From positions 496,001 to 560,000 of the forward strand of contig NZ_CP027792.1 in assembly GCF_003013695.1 (NCBI RefSeq): a stretch of DNA of 64,000 bases, read 5' to 3'. Position 1 is the first letter of the stretch, and every line of letters begins with the position of its first letter. Below are positions 1 through 9,187 of this stretch, piece by piece. A model generated the notes under the pieces. That model saw nothing but the letters and a program-made list of their open reading frames with translations, was not told the origin of the DNA and ran no database searches. A program made the translations under genes and the position numbers. Source of the stretch: Pulveribacter suum. GTDB lineage: Bacteria; Pseudomonadota; Gammaproteobacteria; Burkholderiales; Burkholderiaceae_C.

Positions 1-628
1 GCTGGTCGAGCGGCAGAGCTGGGACAAAGACCCGCTGCAGATCATCGACTGGGTGAACCTGTTCGCCCTGGCCGTGAACGAGGAAAACGCCGCCGGCGGG
101 CGCGTGGTGACGGCGCCCACCAACGGCGCGGCCGGCATCGTGCCGGCGGTGCTGCACTACTACTGGCGCTTCACGCCCGGCGCCAGCGAGGCGGGCGTGA
201 TCGACTTTCTGCTGACCGCTGGCGCCATCGGCATCCTGTACAAGGAAAACGCTTCCATCTCCGGCGCCGAGGTCGGCTGCCAGGGCGAGGTGGGCGTGGC
301 CTGCTCCATGGCCGCGGCCGGGCTGTGCGCCGTGCTGGGCGGCAGCCCTGAGCAGGTGGAGAACGCCGCCGAAATCGGCATGGAGCACCACCTGGGCCTG
401 ACCTGCGACCCGGTGGGCGGGCTGGTGCAGATCCCCTGCATCGAGAGGAACGCGCTGGCCTCCGTCAAGGCCATCAACGCTGCGCGCATGGCGCTGCACG
501 GCGATGGCACGCACCACGTGAGCCTGGACCAGGTCATCAAGACCATGCGCGAGACCGGCGCCGACATGCTGACCAAGTACAAGGAAACCTCGCGCGGCGG
601 CCTGGCGGTGAACATCGTCGAGTGCTGA
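1..628 (+). CDS. sdaA: L-serine dehydratase, C-terminal part (5' end outside window)
   Basis: The last 208 residues of a single-chain iron-sulfur L-serine ammonia-lyase, which deaminates L-serine to pyruvate and ammonia in the cytoplasm. The frame is open from base 2 and stops at 626-628. The family landmarks are clear: [15 protein letters not shown] followed by [48 protein letters not shown], and the tail [12 protein letters not shown]. The conserved cysteines in these blocks ligate the 4Fe-4S cluster in this family. The full enzyme is about 455-470 residues, so more than half is missing to the left. The annotated piece begins at the window edge; internal Met codons such as the one at 53 are not the start. 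Confidence is high for function. Confidence 0.95.
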   Translation, partial: LVERQSWDKDPLQIIDWVNLFALAVNEENAAGGRVVTAPTNGAAGIVPAVLHYYWRFTPGASEAGVIDFLLTAGAIGILYKENASISGAEVGCQGEVGVACSMAAAGLCAVLGGSPEQVENAAEIGMEHHLGLTCDPVGGLVQIPCIERNALASVKAINAARMALHGDGTHHVSLDQVIKTMRETGADMLTKYKETSRGGLAVNIVEC

Positions 629-655
629 AGCAGCCTGCGGCATACTCTCCATTTG

Positions 656-700
656 ATAGCTGCTCGCGCTTGACTGGCGCGGGATGCAGGCCTTTTTCAT
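656..700 (+). repeat. Dispersed repeat family A, copy 1
   Basis: Reads ATAGCTGCTCGCGCTTG, a short spacer, then GCAGGCCTTTTTCAT. It is one of about 15 copies in the window of an element whose left arm is ATAGCTGCCAGCGCTTG and whose right arm is AAGCGCTGGAGCC plus a T run. This copy lies between the serine dehydratase stop and the Shine-Dalgarno sequence of the racemase gene. Confidence 0.75.
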
Positions 701-727
701 ACCAAAACCGAGAATCAGGAGACTTGC

Positions 728-1837
728 ATGAAAGTGCTGGACAGCGTGCGCGTGCTGGAGATTGGCGGCCTGGGGCCGGGCCCGTTTTGCGCCATGCACC
801 TGGCCGACCTGGGCGCCGACGTGATCTCCGTCGTGCGCCAGCCGTCCGGGCCGGCCATCACCTCCGACCTGCTCAACCGCGGCAAGCGCTCGGTCTTTGC
901 CGACCTGAAAAGCGAGGCCGGCCGGGCGCTGGTGCTGCAGCTGGTGGCGCAGGCCGACGTGCTGATCGAGGGCATGCGCCCGGGCGTCATGGAGCGCCTG
1001 GGCCTGGGCCCGGCCGAATGCCACGCGGCCAATCCGCGCCTGGTCTATGGCCGCATGACCGGCTGGGGCCAAGGCGGTCCGCTGGCCCAGCGCGCCGGGC
1101 ACGACACCAACTACGTGGCAGTCAGCGGCGCCCTGTGGGGCAGCGGCCCGGCGGACGCGCGCCCGGTCTCGCCCTTTGCCGTGCTGGGCGACATCGGCGG
1201 CGGCGCGCTGTACCTGATGACGGGGCTGCTGGCCGGCATCGTGCAGGCGCGCGACAGCGGGCGCGGCACGGTGGTGGACGCGGCCATCGTCGATGGCGCG
1301 GCGCACATGCTCAACCTGATGCTCAGCGCCCGCGCCACCGGCCTGGTGGGCGATGCGCGCGGGGCCAGCGTGCACGACAGCTCGCCCTTCTACGACACCT
1401 ACGTCTGCGCCGACGGCGGCCACATCACCCTCGGCGCGCTGGAGCCGCAGTTCTACGCCCTGCTGCTGGCCACGCTGGGGCTGGAAGGCGACGCCGACTT
1501 TGCCGGACACCAGTGGGACCGCGCCGCCTGGCCGCGCCGGCGCGCCCGCCTGGCCGCGCTCTTCCTGGCGCAGCCGCGCGCGCACTGGCAGGCGCTGCTG
1601 GAGCCCACGGACGCGTGCTTTGGCGCCGTGCTCAGCCCGCTGGAGGCGGCCGAGCACCCGCACCTGCGCGAGCGCGGGGTGTATGTGCAGCCGGCCGGCG
1701 GCCCGCTGCAGGCCGTGCCGGCGCCGCGCTTCGATGGGGCTGCCTATCCCGCGGCGCCGGCCTGCGCGGCCGGCGCGCACACGCAGCAGGTGCTTGAGCA
1801 GCTGGAAAGCGGCGGCAGCGCCTGGCGCCCGCGCTGA
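728..1837 (+). CDS. Alpha-methylacyl-CoA racemase (CaiB/BaiF family)
   Basis: A 369-residue CoA-transferase III family protein. It is most like alpha-methylacyl-CoA racemases, which epimerise the 2-methyl centre of branched acyl-CoAs so that beta-oxidation can proceed. The start follows AGGAG at a good distance. The N-terminus has the LGPGPFCAMHLADLGADVI motif. His125 (in GHDTNY), Asp155 (in GDIGGG) and Glu239 (in LEPQF) fall where the racemase catalytic His126/Asp156/Glu241 of the mycobacterial enzyme lie, which favours racemase over CoA-transferase. A second CaiB/BaiF gene and a thiolase-like gene nearby suggest one acyl-CoA degradation cluster. The substrate is unknown. Confidence 0.85.
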   Translation: MKVLDSVRVLEIGGLGPGPFCAMHLADLGADVISVVRQPSGPAITSDLLNRGKRSVFADLKSEAGRALVLQLVAQADVLIEGMRPGVMERLGLGPAECHAANPRLVYGRMTGWGQGGPLAQRAGHDTNYVAVSGALWGSGPADARPVSPFAVLGDIGGGALYLMTGLLAGIVQARDSGRGTVVDAAIVDGAAHMLNLMLSARATGLVGDARGASVHDSSPFYDTYVCADGGHITLGALEPQFYALLLATLGLEGDADFAGHQWDRAAWPRRRARLAALFLAQPRAHWQALLEPTDACFGAVLSPLEAAEHPHLRERGVYVQPAGGPLQAVPAPRFDGAAYPAAPACAAGAHTQQVLEQLESGGSAWRPR

Positions 1838-1847
1838 AGCCGCGGCG

Positions 1848-3104
1848 TCAGCGCCCCGCGCCCAGCAGCGGCGAGGCCGGCAGCCGCCGAAAGGCCAGCG
1901 AGGCCAGTGCCAGCCAGGCGGCGATCGCCAGCATCACGGCGCGGTAGGGCTCCCAGCCCTGCGCGCCGGCCCAGGCCGCCACGATGCCGGTGAACCACTG
2001 CATCAGCGCCACGCCCAGGAACATCGCCATGGTGAACAGCGACAGCGCCCGGCCCGTCAGCTCGGGCGGGTAGGAGGCGCGCACGTCCGCGTACTGCAGC
2101 ACGCCATAGCCCGACAGCAGCCCCATCAGCACGATGGTCGCTACGGCAGCGGCCACGCCGGGCAGCAGCGCCAGCGCCACGAAGAACGCCGCCATCAGCG
2201 TGCTGGCGCGGGCGATCCAGGCGCGGCGGCGGCGCACGCCCGGGTCCATGCGGCCGAAGGCCGCCGGGGTGAACAGGGCGATCAGTGACAGCACCAGCGC
2301 CACGTTGCCGCTGCCCACCAGCGTGAAACCGAAGCGCTCGATCAGCAGCGGACCCAGCCACAGCCCGCGCAGCGACAAAAACGCCGCGTAGCACGACATG
2401 CCCAGCACCAGGATGCCCCAGGTGTGCGGCACGGCCAGCAGCGCGCCCATGCGCGACAGGGCCTGCAGCCAGCCCTCGCGCTCGCCCGCGGCGCGGGCGG
2501 GGGCGTAGGCGGCGGGCGGCTCGTGCACCACGCGCCACACCAGCAGCCAGGCCGCCAGCGACAGGCCGGTGAGCACGCCGTAGCCCACGCGCCAGCCCCA
2601 GTGCTGCACCACCCAGGCCAGCGGCGTGCCGGTGAAGATCAGCCCCAGCCCGCCCACGCCCATGCTCATGCCCGAGAAGAAGGCAAAGCGCTCGGCCGGA
2701 AAGTGCCGCGCCACGAACAGCGTGGACGCAAGGAACGCCGGCGAGCAGCCCACGCCGATCAGCAGCTGCCCGGCCATCAGCCAGCCATAGCTGGGCGCCA
2801 GGGCTGACAGCGCGCTGCCGGCAATGGCCAGCGAGAAGGCGGCCAGCACCGTGCGGCGCAGGCCATAGACGTCCACGCCGATGCCCATGAGCAGCTGCGC
2901 CACGCCGAACGACAGCCCGAACAGCCCGGCAAAGGCGCCCAGCGCCTGGCCCGTCAGGCCGAAGTCGGCCTGCAGGCTGGGCGCCAGGATGGCGGTGACG
3001 GTGCGAAACGCCTGGCTCATGGCAAAGGCCGACAGCAGGGCCAGCAGCATCAGCGCCAGGCGGGGCGCGGGGGGGGAGGGCGTGGGAGGCGTGGAGGGCG
3101 ACAT
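1848..3104 (-). CDS. MFS transporter
   Basis: A 418-residue major facilitator superfamily protein with about 12 hydrophobic segments. A Pro-rich N-terminal tail precedes the first segment. The first half carries MGIGVDVYGLRRTVL, a version of the MFS loop 2-3 motif, and GMSMGVGGLGLIF resembles the segment-5 region. It is convergent with the racemase gene (10 bases between stops) and divergent from the DUF35-thiolase fusion (about 119 bases between starts). That placement suggests uptake of the compound degraded by the flanking acyl-CoA enzymes. The substrate cannot be told from sequence. Confidence 0.85.
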   Translation of the reverse strand: MSPSTPPTPSPPAPRLALMLLALLSAFAMSQAFRTVTAILAPSLQADFGLTGQALGAFAGLFGLSFGVAQLLMGIGVDVYGLRRTVLAAFSLAIAGSALSALAPSYGWLMAGQLLIGVGCSPAFLASTLFVARHFPAERFAFFSGMSMGVGGLGLIFTGTPLAWVVQHWGWRVGYGVLTGLSLAAWLLVWRVVHEPPAAYAPARAAGEREGWLQALSRMGALLAVPHTWGILVLGMSCYAAFLSLRGLWLGPLLIERFGFTLVGSGNVALVLSLIALFTPAAFGRMDPGVRRRRAWIARASTLMAAFFVALALLPGVAAAVATIVLMGLLSGYGVLQYADVRASYPPELTGRALSLFTMAMFLGVALMQWFTGIVAAWAGAQGWEPYRAVMLAIAAWLALASLAFRRLPASPLLGAGR

Positions 3105-3223
3105 GGTTGGCGCAGGCGCCCGGGCGGCGCGCGGGCATTGTGCGCGCGGGCCGCGCCTGCCGCTGGCGCCCGCTGTCGCGCAGGCGAATGGCGGGCGGGG
3201 CGCAAAGCAGGCATGCTCGGGCG

Positions 3224-4825
3224 ATGCAACCCACCGCCCAGGTCCACTACCAGGCCGAGCTGAACGCCGGCCGCTTTTGCCTGCAGCGCTGCGGCGCCTG
3301 CGCCCGGCATGTCTTTCCCCCGCGCGAGGTCTGCCCGCACTGCGCCGCCGCGGCGCTGCAGTGGCAGCCGGCCAGCGGCCTGGGCCGGGTGCATTCCAGC
3401 AGCACCATCGCCCGCAAGGCAGAGGCCGGCGGCGACTACAACGTCGCGCTGATCGACCTGGACGAGGGCCCGCGCATGATGAGCCGGGTGGAGGGCGCCG
3501 CGCCCGAGGACGTGCGCATCGGCCAGCGCGTGCGGGCCCGCATCGCTGCGCAGGAGGGCGGGCAGGCCCTGGTGCTGTTCGACCCTGCGCCCGAGCAGCC
3601 CTCGCCGGCGCTGCCGCTGCGCCAGCCGCCGGCCGTGCGGCTGGATGCGGCCGCCGTCAACCGCCCCTTGCGCGGGCGCGTGGCCATCGCCGGCGCCGCC
3701 ACCTATGGCTGCGGCGAGGCGCCGGGCCTGGACGACATGGCGCTGCTGGCCCGCGCCGCCCAGGCGGCGGTGGCGGACGCCGGCCTGACCATGCGCGACA
3801 TCGACGGCATCGCCACCTGCAGCATCAACGCCAGCATGTGGGCCATGCCGGTCATCGAGCACCTGGGCCTGAACCCGACCTACATCGACAGCACGCAGCT
3901 GGGCGGCAGCAGCTTCGTGGCCCACCTGCTGCCGGCGGTGCGGGCGCTGCAGGCGGGCCAGTGCAACGCCGTGCTGGTGTGCTACGGCAGTGCGCAGCGC
4001 ACGGCCACCTTTGGGCGGCGCGAGAGCATGGCGGCGCGCCGCTTCCTGGACCCGCACCCCTTCGAGCACCCCTACGAGCCGCCCCTGCCCGTGGCGGCCT
4101 ACGCCCTGGCCGCCGCGCGCCACATGCACGAATACGGCACCACGCGCGCGCAGCTGGCCGAGGTGGCCGTGGCCGCGCGCGCCTGGGCGCAGCTGAACCC
4201 CGAGGCCTTCCTGCGCGAGCCGCTCACGCTGGAGCAGGCGCTGGCCGCGCGCCCCGTCGCCAGCCCGCTCACCGTGCGCGACTGCTGCCTGGTCACCGAC
4301 GGCGCCGGCGCCATCGTGCTCACGCGCAGCGAGCGCGCCCGCGACCTGCCGCGCCCGCCGGTCTATGTGCTGGGCAGCGCCACGGCCGTGTGGCACCGGC
4401 AGATCTCGTGCATGCACCAGCTCACCCGCACCGCCGCCGTGCAGTCCGGCGCGCAGGCCTATGCCATGGCCGGCCTGGCGCCGGCCGACATGGACATGGC
4501 CCAGCTGTACGACGCCTTCACCATCAACACCCTCCTGTTCCTGGAGGACCTGGGCTTTTGCGCCAAGGGCGAGGGCGGCGCCTTCGTGCAGGGCGGCGCC
4601 ATCGCCCCGGGCGGGCGGCTGGCGGTCAACACCAATGGCGGCGGGCTGTCGTGCGTGCACCCGGGCATGTATGGCATCTTTGCCCTCGTCGAGGCCGTGC
4701 GCCAGCTGCGCGGCGAGGCCGGCGAGCGCCAGCTGGCGCGCCACCGCACGGCCGTGGTGCACGGCAATGGCGGCACCCTGTCCAGCCAGGCCACGGCCGT
4801 GCTGGGCACCCACGACGCGCTGTGA
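3224..4825 (+). CDS. Single-chain DUF35 (Zn-ribbon/OB-fold) plus SCP-x thiolase-like protein
   Basis: A 533-residue fusion. Residues 1-45 hold a rubredoxin-like zinc ribbon (C23-x2-C26 and C37-x2-C40), followed by an OB-fold to about residue 115, together a DUF35 protein. From about 150 to the end is an SCP2/SCP-x thiolase-like domain with QLGGSSF, NTNGGGLSCVHPG and a C-terminal HGNGG. In most genomes these are two adjacent genes. The usual nucleophilic Cys of true thiolases is not visible at the GGSS position. That resembles the Ltp2-type aldolases, which need a DUF35 partner (ChsH2) for retro-aldol cleavage of acyl-CoA intermediates. The start at 3224 places the ribbon at the normal distance from the N-terminus; an in-frame ATG at 3188 is possible. 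Aldolase activity is inference. Confidence 0.8.
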   Translation: MQPTAQVHYQAELNAGRFCLQRCGACARHVFPPREVCPHCAAAALQWQPASGLGRVHSSSTIARKAEAGGDYNVALIDLDEGPRMMSRVEGAAPEDVRIGQRVRARIAAQEGGQALVLFDPAPEQPSPALPLRQPPAVRLDAAAVNRPLRGRVAIAGAATYGCGEAPGLDDMALLARAAQAAVADAGLTMRDIDGIATCSINASMWAMPVIEHLGLNPTYIDSTQLGGSSFVAHLLPAVRALQAGQCNAVLVCYGSAQRTATFGRRESMAARRFLDPHPFEHPYEPPLPVAAYALAAARHMHEYGTTRAQLAEVAVAARAWAQLNPEAFLREPLTLEQALAARPVASPLTVRDCCLVTDGAGAIVLTRSERARDLPRPPVYVLGSATAVWHRQISCMHQLTRTAAVQSGAQAYAMAGLAPADMDMAQLYDAFTINTLLFLEDLGFCAKGEGGAFVQGGAIAPGGRLAVNTNGGGLSCVHPGMYGIFALVEAVRQLRGEAGERQLARHRTAVVHGNGGTLSSQATAVLGTHDAL

Positions 4826-4835
4826 GCTGTGCGCA

Positions 4836-4902
4836 AAAATAGGCATGAAATCAGCCTCCAGGCCAGTACCATCAAGCGCTGGCAGCTATCGAATACATAG
4901 CT
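4836..4902 (-). repeat. Dispersed repeat family A, copy 2
   Basis: Reverse-oriented copy: CAAGCGCTGGCAGCTAT is at 4873-4889, with the AGCCTCCAG arm to its left. It starts 11 bases after the stop of the DUF35-thiolase gene, in the space before the CoA-transferase gene. Confidence 0.75.
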
Positions 4903-4951
4903 TTCTCCTTCGCTGTCCGTCTCTTTCCCCTGTTTGAATGCCTGCCCTGAC

Positions 4952-6226
4952 ATGAATCCCACCCCTTCATCCCCCGCCGCTGGCGCGCTGGACGGCCTGC
5001 GCGTGCTCGACCTGTCGCGCGTGCTGGCTGGTCCCTGGTGCACGCAGAACCTGGCCGACCTGGGCGCGGACGTGGTCAAGATCGAAAAGCCCGGCGCCGG
5101 CGACGACACCCGCCACTGGGGCCCGCCCTTCTTCCCCGATGCCCAGGGCCAGCCCACGGACGAGGCCTGCTACTTCGCCGCCTGCAACCGCAACAAGCGC
5201 TCGGTCACCGTGGACATGGCCACTTCGCAAGGCCAGCAGCTCATCCGCCAGCTGGCCGAGGACAGCGACGTGGTGGTGGAGAACTTCAAGACCGGCGGCC
5301 TGGCCCGCTACGGGCTGGACTACGCCAGCCTGTCGGCCTTGAATCCGCGCCTGATCTACTGCTCGGTCACCGGCTTCGGCCACACCGGGCCGTATGCGCC
5401 GCGTGCCGGCTATGACCTGCTGGTGCAGGCCATGAGCGGGTTGATGAGCATCACCGGCCACGCCGACGGCGAGGCCGGTGGCGGGCCGCTGCGCGTGGGT
5501 GTGGCCGTCATCGACCTGTTCACCGGCATGTACGCCACCACCGCCATCCTGGCGGCCCTGCAGGCGCGCCAGCGCACCGGGCGCGGCCAGCACATCGACA
5601 TCGCCCTGCTGGACGTGGCCGTCGCCATGCTGGCCAACCAGGGCGCCAGCTTTTTGAACGCCGGCGCGGTGCCGCAGCGCCAGGGCAACTCGCACCCCAG
5701 CCTGGTGCCCTACCAGGACTTCCCCACGCAGGACGGGCGCATGCTGCTGGCCATCGGCAACGACGGGCAGTTCGCCCGCTTTTGCCAGGCTGCGGGCGTG
5801 CCCGCCTGGGCCGGGGACGCGCGCTTCGCCACCAACGCCGCCCGCGTGACGCACCGCCAGGCACTGGTGCCCCTGATCAGCGAAGTCACCCGCCAGCGCC
5901 CCACGGCCGAGTGGATCGCCCTGCTGGAAGACAAGGCCGTGCCCTGCGGCCCCATCAACGACATCGGCCAGGCGTTCGACGACGCCCAGGTCCGTGCCCG
6001 CGGCCTGCGCGTGCAGCAGCAGCGCTACGCGGGCGCCGAGCCGCCCGCCGGCCAGCAGGTCAACACCGTGGTCAGCACGGCCAGCCCCCTGCGCCTGTCA
6101 GGCACCCCCGTGCAACTGCGCCACGCCCCGCCGGCCCTGGGCCAGCACACAGAGGAAGTGCTGTACGAGCGGCTGGGACTGGATGCAGCGCGTATCGAGG
6201 CGCTGCGCGGCCAGGGCGTCATCTAG
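4952..6226 (+). CDS. CaiB/BaiF family CoA-transferase
   Basis: A 424-residue class III CoA-transferase, which moves CoA from one acyl-CoA to another acid. The fold markers RVLDLSRVLAGPWCTQNLADLGADVVKIEKP and GYDLLVQAMSG are present; the Asp of GYD corresponds to the catalytic aspartate of formyl-CoA transferase. The overall pattern is close to proteins annotated as formyl-CoA or succinyl-CoA:dicarboxylate CoA-transferases. A TTG lies 18 bases upstream in frame, but the ATG at 4952 starts the protein at the usual distance from the first beta strand. It follows the DUF35-thiolase gene on the same strand. Donor and acceptor cannot be assigned. Confidence 0.88.
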   Translation: MNPTPSSPAAGALDGLRVLDLSRVLAGPWCTQNLADLGADVVKIEKPGAGDDTRHWGPPFFPDAQGQPTDEACYFAACNRNKRSVTVDMATSQGQQLIRQLAEDSDVVVENFKTGGLARYGLDYASLSALNPRLIYCSVTGFGHTGPYAPRAGYDLLVQAMSGLMSITGHADGEAGGGPLRVGVAVIDLFTGMYATTAILAALQARQRTGRGQHIDIALLDVAVAMLANQGASFLNAGAVPQRQGNSHPSLVPYQDFPTQDGRMLLAIGNDGQFARFCQAAGVPAWAGDARFATNAARVTHRQALVPLISEVTRQRPTAEWIALLEDKAVPCGPINDIGQAFDDAQVRARGLRVQQQRYAGAEPPAGQQVNTVVSTASPLRLSGTPVQLRHAPPALGQHTEEVLYERLGLDAARIEALRGQGVI

Positions 6227-6318
6227 CCCATCCAGCAACACGGCGGCAGAAAACGGCCGCGCCAAAAAAGGACCACCGCGCCGGGAAACCGGCGCCCGCC
6301 AGGCCAGCGGACACCGCG

Positions 6319-6412
6319 CAAGGGCCGCCCCGCCGCGCTGGTGTCGTCCCCCTTCCCGTAGCGCGCAGCGCGTAGAGAGAAGGGGGAAGGCCCGCAGGGC
6401 CTCAGGGGGTTG
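6319..6412. repeat. Palindromic repeat family B, copy 1
   Basis: Contains CCCCCTTCCC and, further right, GAGAAGGGGGAAGG, which can pair as a hairpin. A shared tail, CTCAGGGGG, abuts the gdhA stop codon. The same arrangement with diverged loop sequence is at 53862-53951, and a partial tail is at 15520-15566. In all three cases it lies immediately 3' of a leftward gene. Confidence 0.7.
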
Positions 6413-7723
6413 TCACGGGTACAGTCCGCGCATCTCGCGCGCATGCAGGATGCGCTTGCACGCCACGATGAAGGTGGCGGTGCGCAGGGTCACCTGGTGC
6501 TGCTGCGCCACCTGCCACACGCCGGCAAAGGCCTCTTGCATGATGCGCACCAGGCGGGCGTTGATCTCGTCTTCGGTCCAGAAGAAGCTGGTGAAGTCCT
6601 GCACCCACTCGAAGTAGCTCACCGTCACGCCACCGGCGTTGGCGATCACGTCGGGCAGCACCAGTACGCCCTTGTCGTTCAGGATATCGTCGGCCTCAGG
6701 GGTGGTCGGACCGTTGGCGCCCTCGATGACCATCTTCGCCTGGATGCGGCCGGCGTTGTCCCGGTTGATCTGCCCTTCCAGCGCGGCGGGGATCAGGATG
6801 TCGCAGGCCACGCCCCAGAAGGCGTCGCCTTCCATCGCCTCGGCGCCGGCAAAGCCGGCCACGCCGCCGGTCTGCTCCACGTGGGCCAGCAGGGCGGACA
6901 CATCCAGGCCCCGGTCGTTGTAGATGGTGCCAGTGTGGTCCTGCACGGCCACCACCAGCGCGCCGGCCTCGGCAAACAGCCGCCCGGCCGTGCCGCCGAC
7001 GTTGCCAAAGCCCTGCACCGCTACCCGCGCGCCTTCGATGCGCATGCCGTTGTGCTTGGCCGCCTCCATGCCCACGGTGAAGACGCCGCGGCCGGTGGCC
7101 TCCATGCGCCCCAGCGAGCCGCCCAGGTCCACCGGCTTGCCGGTGACCACGCCGGTGGAGGTCTCGCCGACGTTCATGGAATAGGTGTCCATCATCCAGG
7201 CCATGATCTGGCCGTTGGTGTTCACGTCCGGCGCGGGGATGTCCTTGGTCGGGCCGATGATGATGCCGATCTCGCTGGTGTAGCGGCGCGTCAGGCGCTC
7301 GAGCTCGCCGCGCGAGAGCTTCTTCGGATCGACCCGGATGCCGCCCTTGGCCCCGCCGTAGGGCACGTTCACCGCCGCGTTCTTGATGCTCATCCAGGCC
7401 GACAGCGCCATGACCTCGGACAGCGTCACGTCCTGGTGGAAGCGCACGCCCCCCTTGCCGGGGCCGCGCGAGGTGTTGTGCTGCACGCGGTAGCCCTCGA
7501 AGTGGGCGATGGTGCCGTCGTCCATCTCGATGGGCACGTCCACGATCAGCGCGCGCTTGGGGCGCTTCAAGGTTTCCACCCAGCGCGCCAGGCTGCCCAG
7601 GTAGGGCGTGACGCGGTCCACCTGCTGCAGGTAGATGCCCCAGGGGCCCAGGTGGCTCGGGTCGAGATAGGAGGGCAGGGCGTGCCGGGGCGAGGCAGAG
7701 GTTTGTGAAGGGGCAGGGGACAT
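6413..7723 (-). CDS. gdhA: Glutamate dehydrogenase (Glu/Leu/Phe/Val dehydrogenase family)
   Basis: A 436-residue enzyme, normal for hexameric bacterial glutamate dehydrogenases. It interconverts glutamate with 2-oxoglutarate and ammonia. The substrate-binding region [13 protein letters not shown] and the catalytic-lysine motif [14 protein letters not shown] are intact, followed by [14 protein letters not shown] and the Rossmann motif [11 protein letters not shown]. The Glu/Leu/Phe/Val family signature and overall length favour an NAD-linked enzyme, but coenzyme preference cannot be settled here. The gene is monocistronic on the minus strand, with repeat B directly at its 3' end and divergent from the PACE pump gene. 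Confidence 0.94.
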   Translation of the reverse strand: MSPAPSQTSASPRHALPSYLDPSHLGPWGIYLQQVDRVTPYLGSLARWVETLKRPKRALIVDVPIEMDDGTIAHFEGYRVQHNTSRGPGKGGVRFHQDVTLSEVMALSAWMSIKNAAVNVPYGGAKGGIRVDPKKLSRGELERLTRRYTSEIGIIIGPTKDIPAPDVNTNGQIMAWMMDTYSMNVGETSTGVVTGKPVDLGGSLGRMEATGRGVFTVGMEAAKHNGMRIEGARVAVQGFGNVGGTAGRLFAEAGALVVAVQDHTGTIYNDRGLDVSALLAHVEQTGGVAGFAGAEAMEGDAFWGVACDILIPAALEGQINRDNAGRIQAKMVIEGANGPTTPEADDILNDKGVLVLPDVIANAGGVTVSYFEWVQDFTSFFWTEDEINARLVRIMQEAFAGVWQVAQQHQVTLRTATFIVACKRILHAREMRGLYP

Positions 7724-7860
7724 GGGCAGGGGTTCCTGTGGGAATGCGAAAAAGGCAGGCGGGTCACTCTATGCCTGCCCCGGCGCGCTGTCCAACGCCG
7801 CCGTGTTTCGATGGCATGCGCGGCTTGCATGGCCCGGGCCGGGGCAGGGCTGGCCAGGGT

Positions 7861-7916
7861 TGCTCCTGAAATAGGAGCTGCCAGCGCAGGCAGAGCGGGC
7901 GCTGGACCCGGTTTTT
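7861..7916 (+). repeat. Dispersed repeat family A, copy 3
   Basis: Begins with a small hairpin, GCTCCTGAAATAGGAGC, then the family core GCTGCCAGCGC and GCGCTGGACC followed by TTTTT. It lies between the divergent gdhA and PACE genes. The same leading hairpin occurs in copy 4 downstream of metH. Confidence 0.7.
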
Positions 7917-7961
7917 CCTGTAGCCCTCCTGGGGAATACCCTTGTTCCTATACTGCCGGCC

Positions 7962-8465
7962 ATGCCTGCCTCCCCTCCTGCCACGCCCGCGCCCGCCCCG
8001 ACTGCTGCCACCGGGCTGCAGGGCCCCCGGCGCCGCGTGATCTTCGTGGCGCTGTACGAGCTCATCGCCATCGCCGCTTCCAGCCTGCTGTTCATCGCCA
8101 TCGGTCAGGAGGCTGCCGCCTCGGGCGTCATGTCGGTGGTGGCGTCCACGCTGGCCATCGTCTGGAACGTCACCTTCAACCACCTGTTCGAGCGCTGGGA
8201 GGCGCGCCAGCCGGTCAAGGGCCGCTCGGTACTGCGCCGCGTGGTGCACGCCATGGGCTTTGAGGGCGGGCTGGCGCTGATGCTCATCCCGCTGATGGCC
8301 TGGTGGTTCGGCGTCGGCTTGTGGGAGGCCACGCTGATGGAGGCCGGGCTGCTGGTGTTCTTCCTGATCTACACCTACGCCTTCAACTGGGGGTTCGACC
8401 GCGCCTTCGGCCTGCCCGCCTCGGCGCAGGCCGCTGCGGCCCCGGCCGCTACGAACGCCTGCTGA
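7962..8465 (+). CDS. PACE-family multidrug efflux transporter (AceI-like)
   Basis: A 167-residue protein made of two bacterial transmembrane pair domains with four hydrophobic helices. Family hallmarks are VALYELIAI (carrying the membrane glutamate matching Glu15 of AceI), [18 protein letters not shown] and [17 protein letters not shown] proteins export biguanides such as chlorhexidine and short-chain diamines using the proton gradient. About 30 Pro/Ala-rich residues precede the first helix. The last 17 bases overlap the 3' end of the convergent glycosylase gene. The physiological substrate is unknown. Confidence 0.9.
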   Translation: MPASPPATPAPAPTAATGLQGPRRRVIFVALYELIAIAASSLLFIAIGQEAAASGVMSVVASTLAIVWNVTFNHLFERWEARQPVKGRSVLRRVVHAMGFEGGLALMLIPLMAWWFGVGLWEATLMEAGLLVFFLIYTYAFNWGFDRAFGLPASAQAAAAPAATNAC

Positions 8466-9087
8466 TGCCGTCTGCCGGGAAGGGCCGGCTCAGGTAGCGC
8501 GAGCCCGCTTCGCCAAAGCGCCAGGGCACATCCGCCGCGCGGGTGATGCCGATGCGCGGGCCGGTGACCAGCGCCGGGGCCTCGCCCACGGCAGGCGCCA
8601 GCAGCGCAAAGGGCGGCGCGTCCAACGGCAGGTGGTTCAGGCTCAGGTCGATGCCCAGCGCCTGCGCCAGCCGCCCGGGGCCGGCGCACAGCAGCCGCTC
8701 GTCCTGCATGCCGCGGCGCGCGCGCATGGCGGCAAGCCCGTGCGTGGGCGCCAGCGCGCGGATCAACACCGCCGCGCCATCGCCCTCGCTGCCGCACACC
8801 AGGTTCAGGCACCAATGCACGCCGTAGGAGCGGTACACATAGGCCCGTCCCGGCGGGCCGAACATGGCCGCGTTGCGCGCCGTGGGGCCACGAAAGCTGT
8901 GCGAGGCCGGGTCGCTGCGGTCGTACGCCTCGGTCTCCACGATGCGGCCCCCCACGCCATCGACCAGCAGCGTCACGCCGATCAGCAGCGGGGCGAGTTC
9001 GTGCGCCGGCAGGGAAAAGTTCAGTGCGGCGGGCCGCAGCGCGGGGGGCGGCAGAATCATCAGAAGGGGAAGCGGACATGAGGCCAT
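8449..9087 (-). CDS. DNA-3-methyladenine glycosylase (AAG/MPG type)
   Basis: A 212-residue alkyladenine DNA glycosylase, which removes alkylated purines to start base-excision repair. Recognised by [10 protein letters not shown] (with the catalytic Glu), [36 protein letters not shown] and [11 protein letters not shown]. The start could instead be the ATG at 9060, nine codons in; neither has a good Shine-Dalgarno sequence. Its 3' end overlaps the PACE gene by 17 bases, and its 5' end is divergent from the metH riboswitch. Confidence 0.9.
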   Translation of the reverse strand: MASCPLPLLMILPPPALRPAALNFSLPAHELAPLLIGVTLLVDGVGGRIVETEAYDRSDPASHSFRGPTARNAAMFGPPGRAYVYRSYGVHWCLNLVCGSEGDGAAVLIRALAPTHGLAAMRARRGMQDERLLCAGPGRLAQALGIDLSLNHLPLDAPPFALLAPAVGEAPALVTGPRIGITRAADVPWRFGEAGSRYLSRPFPADGISRRS

Positions 9088-9171
9088 GCTAGGGCGACGC
9101 GGCGGCGCAGCCAGGGTCGCGCCGCCCTCGCGCGCGTAGGACGCTGCCAGCGTCCGCTCGGCATGCGGCGA

Positions 9172-9177
9172 TAGAAT
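9172..9177 (+). promoter_or_regulatory. Probable -10 element of the metH transcript
   Basis: TAGAAT lies 11 bases upstream of the first base of the riboswitch aptamer, a position that would put the transcript start at the aptamer edge. No convincing -35 is seen; a GGACGCT/AGCGTCC hairpin occupies 9139-9155. Confidence 0.4.
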
Positions 9178-9187
9178 CGCGGGCTTA

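Noticed and set aside
3050..4846. 598-codon leftward frame opposite the DUF35-thiolase fusion
   Set aside because: No recognisable domain and shadow-like composition.
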